Below, in pieces: positions 22,785 to 34,680 of a stretch of 64,000 nt of DNA. A model generated the notes under the pieces. It was not told where the DNA came from, searched no databases, and saw nothing but the letters and a program-made list of their open reading frames with translations. A program made the translations under genes and the position numbers. The stretch comes from Daphnia carinata (Eukaryota > Arthropoda > Branchiopoda > Diplostraca > Daphniidae), in NCBI RefSeq assembly GCF_022539665.2, contig NC_081339.1, forward strand, positions 3,652,517 through 3,716,516. The letters run 5' to 3'. How positions within the stretch are numbered: position 1 is the stretch's first letter; each line of letters starts with the position of its first letter.

Positions 22785-23146
22785 GAGTTACAAGGTTACT
22801 CCTTGGCGAGCCTCTACGTTAGCGAGGTTGACATCCACGACATTTGGTCAGTTTGGGGAAAGCTACTTCCCAGTATCGATTTGTCTTTTAAACAATGGCC
22901 ATGATGTTTTGACTTTTTCTGCGTTATAAATACAAAGTATTCTTAAACTGTTCCAGATAGATTAGACAAACGTTGCCCACGTTTAGGCTCTGCCATAAGG
23001 GTATCTTATTTCGACGTTATGATTGAATCGTTCATTAAGATGTATTTCTATTGCATCGAACGATTCGATCATAACTGTTATAAGGTTACTCCTGGATAGT
23101 TCTTTACGTGCGCAACATGCGTCATGATGTCTGGTCATTTTTGGAA
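22785..23146. repeat. Two diverged direct repeats behind the KH-like gene
   Basis: Copy 1 (about 22785-22860) and copy 2 (about 23071-23146) share AAGGTTACTCC and a similar order of motifs after it: a TTTACG/CTACGT-like block, an ATG/ACATxTGGTCA block and a TTxGG end. Spacing is about 290 nt. They lie downstream of the stop codon and may be duplicated 3' UTR sequence or remains of an element. Confidence 0.5.
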
Positions 23147-25286
23147 TACATAAAAAAAAAAAAAACTCGCGTATTATTACTATTTTTTAAACTTAGTTTT
23201 CTAAATTAACGAAAAGTGAAAATTTTGAATTACTTTACCTTGCGTATCTGACATTCCTTTACTTTCCTGGAAGTATCGATATAAAGCAGACCTAGCGACT
23301 TGTTTCTGTATACATTTCCGCTTGGTTTGTTTGCACAGCAGTCGGGTGATTTCCAGAAATCAAGAAAGGAAATCCCGCGATCTCTTCTAACGTCAATGTG
23401 TATAAAGGCGTAGAATACACAGTCAATCCTTCGTCTTCGTAACACCACCATATCACTAGGCGCCTTCCCTTCTTTTTCAATCTACAGAGGAGAAAAAACA
23501 AACAAAGCAAATCTCAAAGCTGACTATACAGGCCGAACAAGCTGAGAAAAAGGAGCTTGCACAAATATTGAATATTCAGATGGGCATGTGGAGGCCATAT
23601 ATATATATATCTCCTTCCATGTTTGATTTGATTCCACGTAGATATCGACTGTTTTCTAGCACTAGCTCTACGTTCTTTGTCAGCTACGCTTCCGGTATTT
23701 TCTATCAGTTTATCCCTTTTCACTATCGACATTTTCCGTCATAGTTTCATTTGAAAGAACACAATGATTTTCACTTAAGACCATTATACTTACCTGCCAT
23801 ACGATGCGCCCTAAGCCCTAATTTTTCAAGCGATCAAAATAATGTCCTCCAGAAGTACAAGGGATTTTCACGAGCCTCTTCAAAATCACGACTTTTTCCT
23901 GCACAGCAACTTACTTTGTAGCGACATTAAGCAGCGACATTCCCCTACACCCCAAAGATTCATCGCCCTCCTGAATACCTAATGAAATGCTCCCCTAACC
24001 GAAAACTGTCATCTGTAAATAACATAGTAATAATAATGATTATTTTTCACACATCACAGGACACAGCCTAATCCTAAAAAATAAAATACGACGAGTTAAA
24101 CGAGTCGAAACGGGTGATTACACAACCAACAACAAACCTTTTTATGTTTTTTTTTTTTTTTTTAGATACATTCTACCATCGTTTAGATGTAATCACCAGC
24201 ACCAGCGTTCCTCCAATGTATTAAGATTTGAAAAGAGTTCCTCCCTCAGCATTTCGGGTTCTATTGATATGATGATAGCACCATAAACCGCGAAACCACT
24301 ATGCACTCGCGGCTGATTTGGACTGAAGCTCTTTTCTTTTATCGCTCCTGCAATATATGTAGAAGATGGAATTAACTGGAGGGGTCGACGAAATGGGAAA
24401 ATGTAAGAGCACTCAGCCGGAATAGCCTGCCTTTATACATCATCAAGTACGATAAAAATAAAAACGGCAAGCAAATCAGTTTCCCTACTTCCAATAATTC
24501 TGCAGACAGCTAGAGACGATCCCCATGTAATATCAAAATTCAGCTCCACTTTTTCGTAAACGACTAAATCCATCGAACATGAACATTTCAAGTTGCTGTA
24601 AAAGAGAAATACTTTTAAAGGTTGATTTTGAAGAAAATATTTAGAGTTAAATGGAGTAAATGACAGACCAAAGGTAAGACCGATAAATTATAAAATACAT
24701 GCAGATTTAAGAGATGAGTGAACTGGCAACAAAAACATTGCTTCAGAAGAAGCTTGTAGTGGATTTTTTAAACTCACGAGCATGAAGAATTGCTGCATTC
24801 ATAACGAGTTGATCGATGAGCACAGCTATTCTTATGACGGTGGGTGAGGCCACTAGTCTTCCATTTTCCATGTTGGAAGTCTAACACAAAGGTAACAACC
24901 TAAAGTATTGCCTAGCACTTGCAGAGTTCTTCCACTTCAGTTGCCATGCACTCGCTGGTTATCTCATTGACATGACAGCTCAGCAGCTTCTCAACAGAAC
25001 AGCACCCTATTGAGCGAATAGAAAAAAGAATCTAAGATAATCTGATCACTATCTAGAATTCACTGAAAATGAGAATAGTACGAGCAATTGGGCTGAGAAA
25101 TATTCTGCCTCCTAAGATGAAAATATTGCCATGAGATGCCAGCTGTAAATCATGCACATCTAGGAAGACATTCAACAGTCTAGAACTGACTCAACTGAAA
25201 ACTGAACAAAAAACGTGAATGCTTATTATCTAATAGCAATTGGAAAACTTTTCGATAGCACATAAATTTGTAAATAGAAAGCAACC
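23147..25286. other. No supported gene
   Basis: AT-rich DNA with an A tract at about 23152-23165, TA repeats near 23599-23610 and a T tract at about 24148-24163. Open frames are short and without convincing splice borders. Confidence 0.45.
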
Positions 25287-25457
25287 TTGAGTTTTGTAGG
25301 GTATGGAAGAATTTGCTCCGACCTCAGAGTAACTCTGGTTTCCCGCCCATTGCAGCATCGCCACATGGCAGAATTGATGCAATGTGCATATGCCACCTTC
25401 CCATCTTACATCTTTGAAGCTATTGTGAAGTCAAACAATTTCCTTCGAGCTGTAGTC
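25287..25457 (+). CDS. Candidate exon fragment
   Basis: The frame is open for 57 codons and ends directly at a near-consensus donor GTAAGT at 25458. The last 40 codons read like protein (HMAELMQCAYATFPSY, VKSNNFLRAVV). The 5' border is unclear: AG sites occur at about 25297-25298 and 25354-25355. No family is recognised. It may belong with the other fragments between 25.2 and 27.4 kb or be a decayed remnant. Confidence 0.22.
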
Positions 25458-25896
25458 GTAAGTCTCCTTGGCAAGAAGAAAGGTCACCGATAAAACAGCT
25501 CTGTTAAAAAAAAAAAACCCAATTTGGTCTGATCTAATATGTAATAAAACCATATAAAGTACTTCAGAAAATAAAGCTTAATATCTAACCAGGTCATATT
25601 TAGGCATGTCAATCTTTCCTACGACCGCCGATTCCCATAGATCGAAAATGGGACAACACTAACGCAGTTAAGTTTCTACAACAGGATTGAATTTCTGCCG
25701 AATCATTGACAGTCGTAGGCAGGATTTGTATGCTCAAATACTATCTGGTTGATAAGTAGCCCAAGTTTTCTGCTGCGTAGTACCCTGCCTGATAAACGAT
25801 GGCGGCTTGGCATCAACCAAATACTGAAAAAATAAATGGTAAAGGAATCATACCGGATATTGAAACTCCTTGAAGAGTTCTATTGATCAACTCATT

Positions 25897-26140
25897 TCAC
25901 TGCGGAGAATTTTTCGATGAACACTCGAGAAAATCCAGTGTGCCCTCCTTGCTGCATTTCCGAGAAAGTGTATCAGGTTGAATGGCAACGCATGCTACGT
26001 AAGCTGTTTTGTAGACCATGGATGCGAGATTGTCCTTGAGACATGAACGGGCAAAGGAGATCGTCAAGTTTTTGCTTCCTTCAGCATTGAGGGAGATGAG
26101 AATCTCTTTGAGGCAGTAGCGCCATTTTGCTACAAGAATT
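25897..26140 (-). CDS. Candidate terminal exon, minus strand
   Basis: On the minus strand, the pyrimidine-rich acceptor ACTTTCTTATCAATTAG precedes an 80-codon open frame ending in TGA. There is no internal ATG near the start, so it would be a last coding exon. Third codon positions are C-rich, as in the confirmed P5CS exons. The peptide includes KWRYCLKEIL, SFARSCLKDNLA and YVACVAIQPD. No domain is recognised. The neighbouring fragments lie on the other strand, which argues for caution. Confidence 0.28.
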
Positions 26141-26349
26141 CTAATTGATAAGAAAGTAACTTTTTGCTTCTCTTATTCTAATTTTGAGGTTTATTGCAAA
26201 TAAATTCAACAAGAATCCTTTCGAAATATTAAGTGAGAGATATTTACCGAATTCACCGTAAAATCCAACATGCCTTTCCAACTACGATTTCTAAGCCTCC
26301 TTGGGAATGGGTGAGAACAGTCGCCATTGCTTTTAATCCACGTGTTCAG

Positions 26350-26484
26350 TGTGAGACGTTTTGGGATGTGACGAAACGGATGGCCTTCAGACCTTTCTAC
26401 GCAACGTTTAATCAAGTCACATACCATAGAGCTACATTACTCTCATTTAAGTATTTGAACGAAAAGTATTGTTACCTACGCTAA
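26350..26484 (+). CDS. Candidate terminal exon fragment
   Basis: After the acceptor-like CCACGTGTTCAG, one frame is open for 44 codons to a TAA and includes CETFWDVTKRMAFRPF. It is rich in aromatic residues. No upstream partner in phase was established, so it may be chance or a remnant. Confidence 0.18.
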   Translation, partial: CETFWDVTKRMAFRPFYATFNQVTYHRATLLSFKYLNEKYCYLR

Positions 26485-26644
26485 TTTCTTTTTTCCCACG
26501 AATGTAATGCATGCAGTTGACGACAACGTTTAACTTGAACGGACAACCGTTCAGGTCGACCACCCCAGACGAATAGAATGCCTTTTTGGACAAGTCTGAA
26601 AAAGAAAAAGAACTGCCCCGGGACTTCCTTTGTTAGTAAGACTG

Positions 26645-26688
26645 TTCAGACGCCTTAAGCCAATAATTCAGGCGCCTTAAGCCAATAA
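26645..26688. repeat. 22-nt tandem duplication
   Basis: Two adjacent copies of TTCAGxCGCCTTAAGCCAATAA (26645-26666 and 26667-26688) differ at one position (A/G). A perfect 22-nt period suggests a recent slippage or target-site-like duplication. Confidence 0.85.
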
Positions 26689-26934
26689 TGATGCCAAATT
26701 TTCATTAAATTCTCGATCAGCTCAAAGTGTGTTTATTTTTAACAAAAGAACACAAGAAGCTCTTTGTTTTTTAAATCGTTTTTATCGAATTGCCTCTCAT
26801 ATTTGAAAAAATAATTAACGACTACTGTGTAACGGAAATTGCTAAATTTCGTATATCGTAATAGCTCCGCAGACGTCGGTTGGCCATTAAGCATACGCAC
26901 AATCTTACTCATTTTATAATGTCGCGACGTGGCA

Positions 26935-27367
26935 ATGGGCGGGAATCAAGAGTGTGTCGGAGCAAATTGTTCTCTGCCCTACGAAACTCGAGGTTTGTCT
27001 TTATAATTTAAATATTCATTAGCAATAGAACACTTTCCTCAATTGCTATTGGTTTATTGAGCCAACAGCCTGTTTGTCCAGTGATCGTTCCATTTTAAAC
27101 CTCATTCGTTGCATATATGTGTTCCAAGGAACTCCTTATTCTCGATGCCGTGTTAATGGTAATTATTGTGTAAGTTTTTAAATTGAGGACAAAAATTATT
27201 AGTGTTGTCTAATTTTAGATCCAGATAAGCAAAAATGTGAAATTCCACCTAGATTTGCCTGTTTTAAAACTGGCATTTTGAAACAATTTTTGGTCCCACC
27301 ATACACCAGCATGTTAAGGATGGCTATTGCAGTTGAGAAGAAAATATATTTTGCCATCCAGGATTAA
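26935..27367 (+). CDS. Candidate three-exon Cys-containing microprotein
   Basis: ATG at 26935 opens exon 26935-26992 (phase 1 out, donor GTTTGT), then a 30-nt exon 27129-27158 (after CCAAG, before GTAATT), then exon 27219-27367 after TAATTTTAG. All phases agree, giving 78 residues. Five Cys lie in the first half (ECVGANC, SRCRVN, KCEIPPRFACF), and the C-terminal half is hydrophobic. Introns are 136 and 60 nt, usual for this window. There is no signal peptide and no recognised family; the spacing of the first Cys pair recalls zinc-binding folds but nothing more. Short exons make chance agreement possible. Confidence 0.25.
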
Positions 27368-27698
27368 TCAGTCAGTTGGTATTATAGTAATACAAATTTT
27401 ATTCTCTATGAATTCAGAGGGTGACCAAGTTATGTTTGATTTTTTTCTGAAGAACATAATAGGTTGGCGTTTTATCAGCAACTAGCTGTCGAGCTATCAT
27501 GCCAATGAAATAACTTCCAATGGCATGGCAACTGAAGTGGAAGAGCTGTGCAAGTACTAAACAATGTGTTAGCTTGGTACCTTCGTGTTAGATTGACAAT
27601 TTAGTAGGTAGGGGAATAAAGAAGTCCTTCCGTCTCTTAAAGAGACAGTATAGCTGTAGAATGAGCCACAAATGATCCACTCATTAAGAATGAAGGCA

Positions 27699-27721
27699 AC
27701 TCCTCATCTCGTATGAGGAGT
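27699..27721. repeat. Perfect 9-bp hairpin
   Basis: ACTCCTCAT (27699-27707) and ATGAGGAGT (27713-27721) are perfect inverted copies around a 5-nt loop. No tract of T follows, so it is not a simple terminator. Function is unknown. Confidence 0.6.
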
Positions 27722-30700
27722 CATAGTATAATGATGAGTATATCAAATATGATGTTTTCTTAATCGTGAGCAAAACTTTTACGTCGAGCATGCTACATGT
27801 AAGCTTGTTTTACCCTAATCAATCGTGCAAACTCGCCAAAGAAAACATTTTATTTGCTGTTCGGCTATTGAAAATATTGCTAAGGGTAGCAAAACAATCG
27901 TTGCCAGGTTGTTGCCATCGCATTTTAAACTGGCTCCCTTTGAACTCCTTGAACTTGACTGCCCATACCTTTTAGTTTTAATAGATTTTATTTTTATTTT
28001 GGAAGTAGAAGAGCTCTTCTGTCTCGCTTTTCTGTTCTGTTTGCATACCAATTATTGATTTCTTTTTTTTTTTCCCCTAGGAATATCAACTGTGTGATGA
28101 AAGGGTTGTGAAAGGAGTCCCTTGACTGATTGGAAGTAATCGTTGACGGAGTTCTTGGCGGACAGAAAAACTAGGAAACGTATTCGAATCTACCCACTGA
28201 GACGATTGGTCCCACTTCAGACATCTAGTGCGACGCTAACTATACAACTGCTACGATAATCGACGACTCTAAATCCAGCATCAGCGCTACAAGGTCGGCA
28301 TTTCCATTTTTTCTCATTTCTCCTCCACAGACGCGTATGTTCTAGCTCGTTGCTATGTCATATTTGATCTATAGGGAAACAGGGCTCGAGTATGGTGAAA
28401 GGGCGGGGGGGCTGGCACTTGAGAAACTTATACCATAACAAGTAACGTTATTATTTTCTCTCGTTCTGCACGATGATGTTAATTTCATGCTTTTAACTAC
28501 GTAGTCCTCAATTTAAATCGTGACAGTTAAACCACAATTTGGAAAAGGGAGCTCGACATTTTTGCAAGAAACTTATCGTTGTTAACATTTTAGTTATGAA
28601 ATTCGGTTTAAGAATTGAAGAGCGTCTTCAATTCTTAGACATTTACACATCTAACTGTGTATCCAGAGATATTCTTTCGTATCGATTTAACAGCGATGAT
28701 GTATTCCCTATATCATTTGGTTTTTAGTTCTAGTTCTTAAAGTTATACTTGAGTGGCTTTTCATCGTAGTCAGCAGATGCCTCGACAAAAGATTCAGTTG
28801 TCATGCAGGAGTTTAAGTTGCCATACATGGTTCATTACGAAACGGGGGACTGCGTATTATCGTAGTTGAACTTAGGCGAAATATCATTGCTACCTATTCG
28901 TATGGTTGCGTGAGTTCTATTTGCTTCAAATCGTAATTTTGTAGCAGTTTTGATGTTTTCTTTTTTTTCTAATGAGTCATATGAAATTTATTGAAAAATA
29001 TCTTAGGGTGTAGGAAGTTGTTCTGGCAGTAAACTGTTTATGCAAAACGAGAAAACTCCGCCATGGGTTTTATTCCAGAAAAAATTAGTTTAAATTGTGT
29101 CAATCATGTCAGGGGCTAAGGATCAGGGAAAAACGATAAAGCTCTCACTTGCAACACGAACTCGTCGTCACTTCGTTAGCCGATTGATTGTTATTAGAAA
29201 TACCGAAAGGGAAGTAATCGTCTTTTGAATTGATTGAATCGACAACAGCTGTATTCCAGAACATCTCTATTTATAAAACCCTGCATAATAAATCAAGTAT
29301 AGTTCACCCTCCCTTGTGTGCCGGAATAGCGATATCTGCACGGATTTGTCGCCACATCTTAACCGGCAGCGAATATCATTAGTTATGGCAGCTGACTCTC
29401 ATAAATAGCTTTCCGCACTGCGCCACTGGTTTTCTGCCCACTTTTCTTTGGGGGGGGGGGGGGGGGGTTTCTCTATATCTCTCTTTCGCAGAAACAAATG
29501 TTACACGTAACAACGGGTGTACCCGAAGGGACCGCGCAAGTTCATTCTTCATGACATCCGTCTTGGTTTTTGTTGTCTGTCAGCTCCCGCCCCATCGTAC
29601 GTCCTTATTCGTTTAATGGCTTTATACACTTTTTGTTGCCATTAAAGTTGAAACTCTGCGTAGTCACGTAGACCCAGATGGGATTTCCAAGCAAAGGCTG
29701 GCGATGGTTTATAGAATTTTTTATTGGTGTTTTTTTTAATATTTTTATTTGATTAAATTTAATCCGCGTCATAGTATAGACGTAACTTGTATATATATGT
29801 ACACATACACCATATATAGAAACAGAACGGAATCATGTACAAAGAGGGGTTTTCATAAATTTCCCCATATAATGTGTAGGCCGAAAACAAAAAATACTCG
29901 CCCAGTTTCTCTAATTTTTCGGGGTTTGCGCAGCGGGACATTTCATTTTTTTTAAAATCACGATGGAGGGGAGGGGATGCGGCTGAAATATATTTGAAAG
30001 GGAAATCGCACATGTCATATTAAGCAAGGATGATGATGCAATCACATAGACATCGTAGGAGTACCATAAAAAAATTTTATTTTTATATCGCTTGTGTGTT
30101 TGCGAGACTGACAAGAGCTTAAACAAGGATGAAATAGCAAAATGGCGAACAATCGAATTATCGGGAAACAATGGAGCGTAGCGACGTGATTTTTCTGAAC
30201 ATTTTGGTATGTGTGTGTCTGTAAATTAATAAAGGAATTGACTAGGAGGGGGGATGTGCGTTACACACACCTATCATATTACACGTGGCGCAAATTTCAA
30301 TGAAAGTCAGATGCATTGATATTAAGTTTTTTTTTTCAGTAATAAATAGAAAAACATTTGAACTTTTGATAAAACAAAAATCTGAAGGAAATTAGGGCAT
30401 GAATCATTGTGACGTTTCTGACGACTCCCTTATTTTCCCTTTTTTTCTGCAATCACACACTTGAGAGGTCGAGCGGATCTTTAACCGTATTTTTTTTTGT
30501 CCATTATTATTTTTAAAAATATTATAATTCCAAATGCACAACAGCAGGGTCTTGAGGCCTAACATACGTCATAATACCGGGGGTTTATAATATCCATTTT
30601 ATTCGAAAATATATCGTCATATGTCGAGAAATATAAGCGCGTATCTTTCCCCATTTTTTTTTCTCTTCGATTTTATTATAATTTTTACGTACAAAAAAAA

Positions 30701-31189
30701 ATGGAAAAAGATTATGTGATTACAACACCATAATTCTTTGGAGGGTGTGGTACGTGAAGGGTTTGCCTGTATGTCATTTTCCTTGTATGATCACGAAAAA
30801 AAAAGGTTAGGAAAAACCGGATCGATATTTAGGAAATGTTGTCTTTCACCCTGTAATACTGTAGTATGTACACGTCGTTTTGGGGTCCCTGTAATTTTAG
30901 TACCAACAATTGTCGAGGGTCGAAGACAAGTGGGAATGATGTCCAATCCACAACGAAATGGATGACCAAAAGTTAAAATATTTTTACCTATTACACGTAA
31001 AGTAAAATCGAAACAAGAGGCGCAAGTCTCTCTGCGTCTTGCCTCCTTGTGAATTCAATTGGATTTTGCCCTTTCGCTCGAGCGGGGAACACAAAGAAAA
31101 AAAAATATAGTGACATAAATTACAATCTTGTTATTCAGTTTGCACATTGATCATTCGAATTAACATCGAAATTTTGTTTCATCCAGTCT
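27722..31189. other. No supported gene; includes an 18-nt G run
   Basis: The interval between the KH/fragment region and the 3' end of the octopamine receptor has no exon I can support. A run of 18 G lies at 29450-29467 after a pyrimidine-rich stretch. Several T tracts occur at about 29730, 30325 and 30652. Confidence 0.45.
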
Positions 31190-31209
31190 TTTATTTCATT
31201 ATTTTTATT
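31190..31209 (-). terminator. Candidate polyadenylation signals of the octopamine receptor
   Basis: On the minus strand AATAAA occurs at 31195-31190 and again at 31209-31204, about 140-150 nt behind the receptor stop codon. Two copies at a suitable distance make this a reasonable 3' end for the shortest transcript. Confidence 0.45.
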
Positions 31210-31343
31210 TTCTTAAAGATTCTGGACGGCGACGCCGCTGAGTCGCTTGTGATCGATCCGCTCAATACCGGCGATAGTGTCGCCGCTGGAATGCCTGATC
31301 CTCCTACTCGTTTGATTCTCAGCTGACGCTACGCTCAAACGGC

Positions 31344-33044
31344 CTAAATTATTTTTGCCGTGGTGCTGTTGCTGCTGCTGGTGTAGCCAAGGGCGGCCAG
31401 CTGGTCTCGTTGCCGCTCGCGCGGGTCTTGACACCGAGTGCAAAACACGCAGATGAGCGTGTTGCGGAAGGCTTCCCGGAAGTCCTTGTTGAAGTAGGCG
31501 TAGATCATCGGGTTGAGGGTCGAGTTGAAGTAGCCGATCCAGAAGAGGACATCGACAACGATGTCGGGACAGTAGCAGTACTCCCCGCACAGCGTCACGC
31601 TCAGGTACCAGATGAAGAACGGCAGCCAGCAGAGGACGAACGCCCCCATAATGATGCCCAGCGTCCGGGCGGCTTTGTGCTCCCGACGGATTTTTTGCAA
31701 GTGTTTGTCTTTGTTGATCGTCGGCGTGTTGCTACACGTCTCGTCACGACACTGGTAGCGATTCGCGTCTGACGCACTGTCCAGCAAAGCGCTGCGATCA
31801 CCAGCGCTGATGCGCTTATTCTCCGGCGGTGCAGACGGCGGAGACGAGGAGATTGGCGTCCCGTTCGGCTGCTGCGCTTTGCCGTTCACTTCGAGCAGAA
31901 CGTCCGGTTTGGTCACTTGGATAGCCGGAAGGATTGCACTGCTGGGACCGTTAATGGCTGCGCTTGCGGCTGTCGTGATGCTGGCGTCATCCTGATTATG
32001 TTGCTGAATGTGGTGGACTTGATGTTGCTCCATTTCGGCGCTGCGGCGCTGATTCTGCTGGCGGAAGAGCAGGGCCGCGTCCGCATTCTTGAGCAGCATC
32101 TTCTCCTGGCGCGAAGCCATTTCGTAGATGCGGTAATAAGTGAAGAGCATGATGGCGCACGGAATCCAGAAAGAGATGCTCGACGAGATGAGGGCGTAGA
32201 CTTTGTTGACAACAAATCGACAACTGTGCGGATTTTTTTCGCGGTACAATTGGTGCTCCTCCGTCGTGTACCTTTTTCACCCCAATTAAAAACGATTTTT
32301 AATTTAATTATTTTTTTTTATCTGTTTTATTTTTAGATCCCAGCATTTTTGAAAATCAGCTTACCATCCGAGGAATATTGGTAAATAAGAGATGAGGGCC
32401 GGCCAGGTCCAGATGTTTGCCAGCATGACGGCAACTTTTTTGCGCGTAATCTTCATGGGATACATCAACGGCTGCGAGATGGCGTAGTAGCGGTCGACGC
32501 TGATGCAGCACAGGTGCAAAATGGAGACGGTGCAAAAGTAGACGTCGAAACTGTTCCAGATATCACCTATGGAGCGGGTAAATCCGATCAGATCCGATTG
32601 CTTTCGCTATGGCTATTACTCTAATCACGACGTAATCTTTTCTTTTTTGGACGGTTATCTAGGACAACTGGACTTACACATGGCGTAGCCAAACATCCAC
32701 TGGCCGAAGATGATGACGCTGGCGTTAAATCCCATGGCGACGAGGGCCACCAGGATGTCGGCCATGGCCAGCGAGACGACAAAGTAGTTGGTGATGATGC
32801 GCAATTTGCGGAATCGGGCCACACTAATGATGACGAGGAGATTGCCGAAAATGGAGGCGGCAATGATGAGACCCATGAGGCAGGTCTTGACGACCAGAGT
32901 CAGCGTCAGGAGCCAGTCGACGACGGCGTCGGCGTCGTCGCTCAGACCGCTGCTCAGCTCCGTCTCCATTATCGAGTAGCCGGTAGCGTCGAACAGCAAC
33001 GACCCGTTGTCTATTAACGATTCCGTGTTAACGTCCATGGCCAT
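31344..33044 (-). CDS. Beta-adrenergic-like octopamine receptor (class A GPCR)
   Basis: Coding exons on the minus strand: 33044-32678, 32566-32365 and 32271-31344, with matching phases; 498 residues. It is a plasma-membrane amine receptor, probably coupled to Gs and cAMP as in the insect Octbeta family. Visible landmarks: TM1 with [20 protein letters not shown]2 with SLAMAD, the amine-binding Asp of TM3 in WNSFDVYF (about residue 130), [12 protein letters not shown] at the end of TM3, [13 protein letters not shown] in TM4, the Ser-rich TM5 ([13 protein letters not shown]), [11 protein letters not shown] and FVLCWLPFF in TM6, and [16 protein letters not shown] in TM7. ECL2 begins YTTEEHQ, as in octopamine beta receptors. 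ICL3 is long (about 150 residues) and Gln/Ser-rich. The ATG at 33044 is followed by a second one two codons later. The frame stays open upstream to a strong acceptor at 33074-33075, so a 5' leader exon is expected far upstream. Subtype (1, 2 or 3) cannot be told here. Confidence 0.93.
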
Positions 33045-34192
33045 CCCCCAGCCCTCTCCTATGACCAGGAGACCTTTAAAACATCGAGAAAAGCAAATAG
33101 AAAATTATAGCCTCTCCCGACCGATCGATACAAGCATTCGGTACGTAAAATAGAATCGAGTTTCTTGTTCATTTATTTACTATCTTGTTTCTCTTAGATC
33201 TGCGGAAGAATGGGGGCGCATTCGATTCGTGTTCCACGAAGCTCTCAAATGATGGTGGGAAACTTTTGACGCACTCCGCATCGATTTCCTTCGGATGCGT
33301 TGCAATGGAACGGGGGAAAAACCTGCGCCATACGGTAATCTAAGTTTTCTGTTATCCAATCGAAACAAACAACTGCGATAGTCTCTTAGCTTTCTATTGA
33401 GTATTGTTTTCTTGGTTATTACAAGTCGGAGGGGAACACTCGAAAAGTTGTGTTCAACGGGCAATCGTATTTGCATTGCAGAGCGCAAACTGACATGTGC
33501 TCGTGTTCGCTCCTCACGACCTTACGGTTATCTATCGTGGACTCGAACATTAAGTCGTTCGCTGTTCAATGTTGTTTTGTTTTCATTCGAAGATGGCTAG
33601 CTAGCGTGCACGTATTGAACAAATCAAGTTGTACACGTGTATCGTATTGACCGAGTACAAAAGATTGTTTCAAGACATGAAGGAACATTAGCCACATTAG
33701 GAAGTAACATGGTAGATGTATGTTATCATAAAGGAATGGGAAAACTGGAAGCTTTTCAACAGAACATTCTTTGTGGATGACTCACGAGATGTGAGCGTTA
33801 GTAGTAGTTGCGATCGTGAAATAACGTGCAGTTAATAGTTTTTAGAAATATCCCCAACAAGATTAGCCGTTCTGCCTATCACCAACTGAATTATGAACGT
33901 TAGCGCTTCAAAAATCGGAGAAAGATCGATACATTGCCTACAGATCGGTGACTTATGTTGACGTAAAGCGATGATATAAAGCTACCCATTCATAAAAAAA
34001 AAAAAACGAATTCTTATTTATCAATGGGCTATTTTGTATGTTACCTCACCCCCTGTTATTGATTGGTAATCTCGAAGCGGAAAGAAAAAGTGCGGCAGCT
34101 GCGATTTTATCGCCGTGGGTGGAGTTCTATATTCGTGCGTGTGCTGCACACGCACTTGCGTTACGAACGCCACAGTTCGGCACGCACTAAAC

Positions 34193-34218
34193 TTTTTTTT
34201 TTTTTTTTTTTTTTTTTT
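34193..34218. repeat. 26-nt T tract
   Basis: Uninterrupted T run about 1.1 kb upstream of the first coding exon of the octopamine receptor. Similar long T runs recur through the next 8 kb, all with T on the plus strand. Confidence 0.95.
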
Positions 34219-34444
34219 CTCATATCGCTAGGATTCAAAGTACTTCACGTTCTTTGTTGGCGGCTACTGTAACCCGATCTCGCAAATCCGTGCGCAAACT
34301 TCTCGGAAGGACCGCGCTGTTTCATCCGCGCTGTATTCAATCATCGCAATCTCGTGCTCGTCTTCCCTGCTTGGTATTTAATATGAAGGCACCGAGTGTG
34401 TTGTGTACAAAAGGGCGCGTGTTAATTCGTTCTATTTATGCTAG

Positions 34445-34680
34445 ATGTTCCATTCGTCAAGGACGGCCGGGTTAGAGAGTAGTATTGAAATGGTACGCGA
34501 TGACTCTGCATCGTCTGAAAAGAGAGATGAAGCAGTGACCAAGAGGAGGGAATTATCGATCGACCACATCAATAAGAAGCAGGGAAAAAAAGAGAGACGT
34601 TGCTGCGTCAAAACGGAGGAAGCGGGTCCCGCATCCCTGAGGCGATGGCCAAAATCGGATGGAGATGCGCCCAAATGACG
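34445..34680 (+). CDS. Candidate first exon of a transcript divergent from the octopamine receptor
   Basis: ATG at 34445 opens 77 codons of highly charged protein (SEKRDEAVTKRRELS, INKKQGKKERRCC) ending in TGA at 34676-34678, only two bases before a consensus donor GTAAGT at 34681. Such a short gap between stop and donor would suit an upstream ORF in a leader exon or a noncoding RNA. A different frame, with an internal ATG, ends in phase 0 at the donor and joins the exon at 36114 in frame. The segment points away from the receptor gene, so bidirectional transcription is possible. Confidence 0.28.

Noticed and set aside
31213-31590. 125-codon frame overlapping the 3' end of the octopamine receptor
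   Set aside because: It is a shadow of the receptor coding exon in another frame; Leu/Arg/Gln bias comes from the receptor codons and a CAG-type repeat.
31410-32336. Open frames on the plus strand opposite the receptor's last exon
   Set aside because: Antisense shadows of a GC-rich coding exon; no splice signals or protein features of their own.
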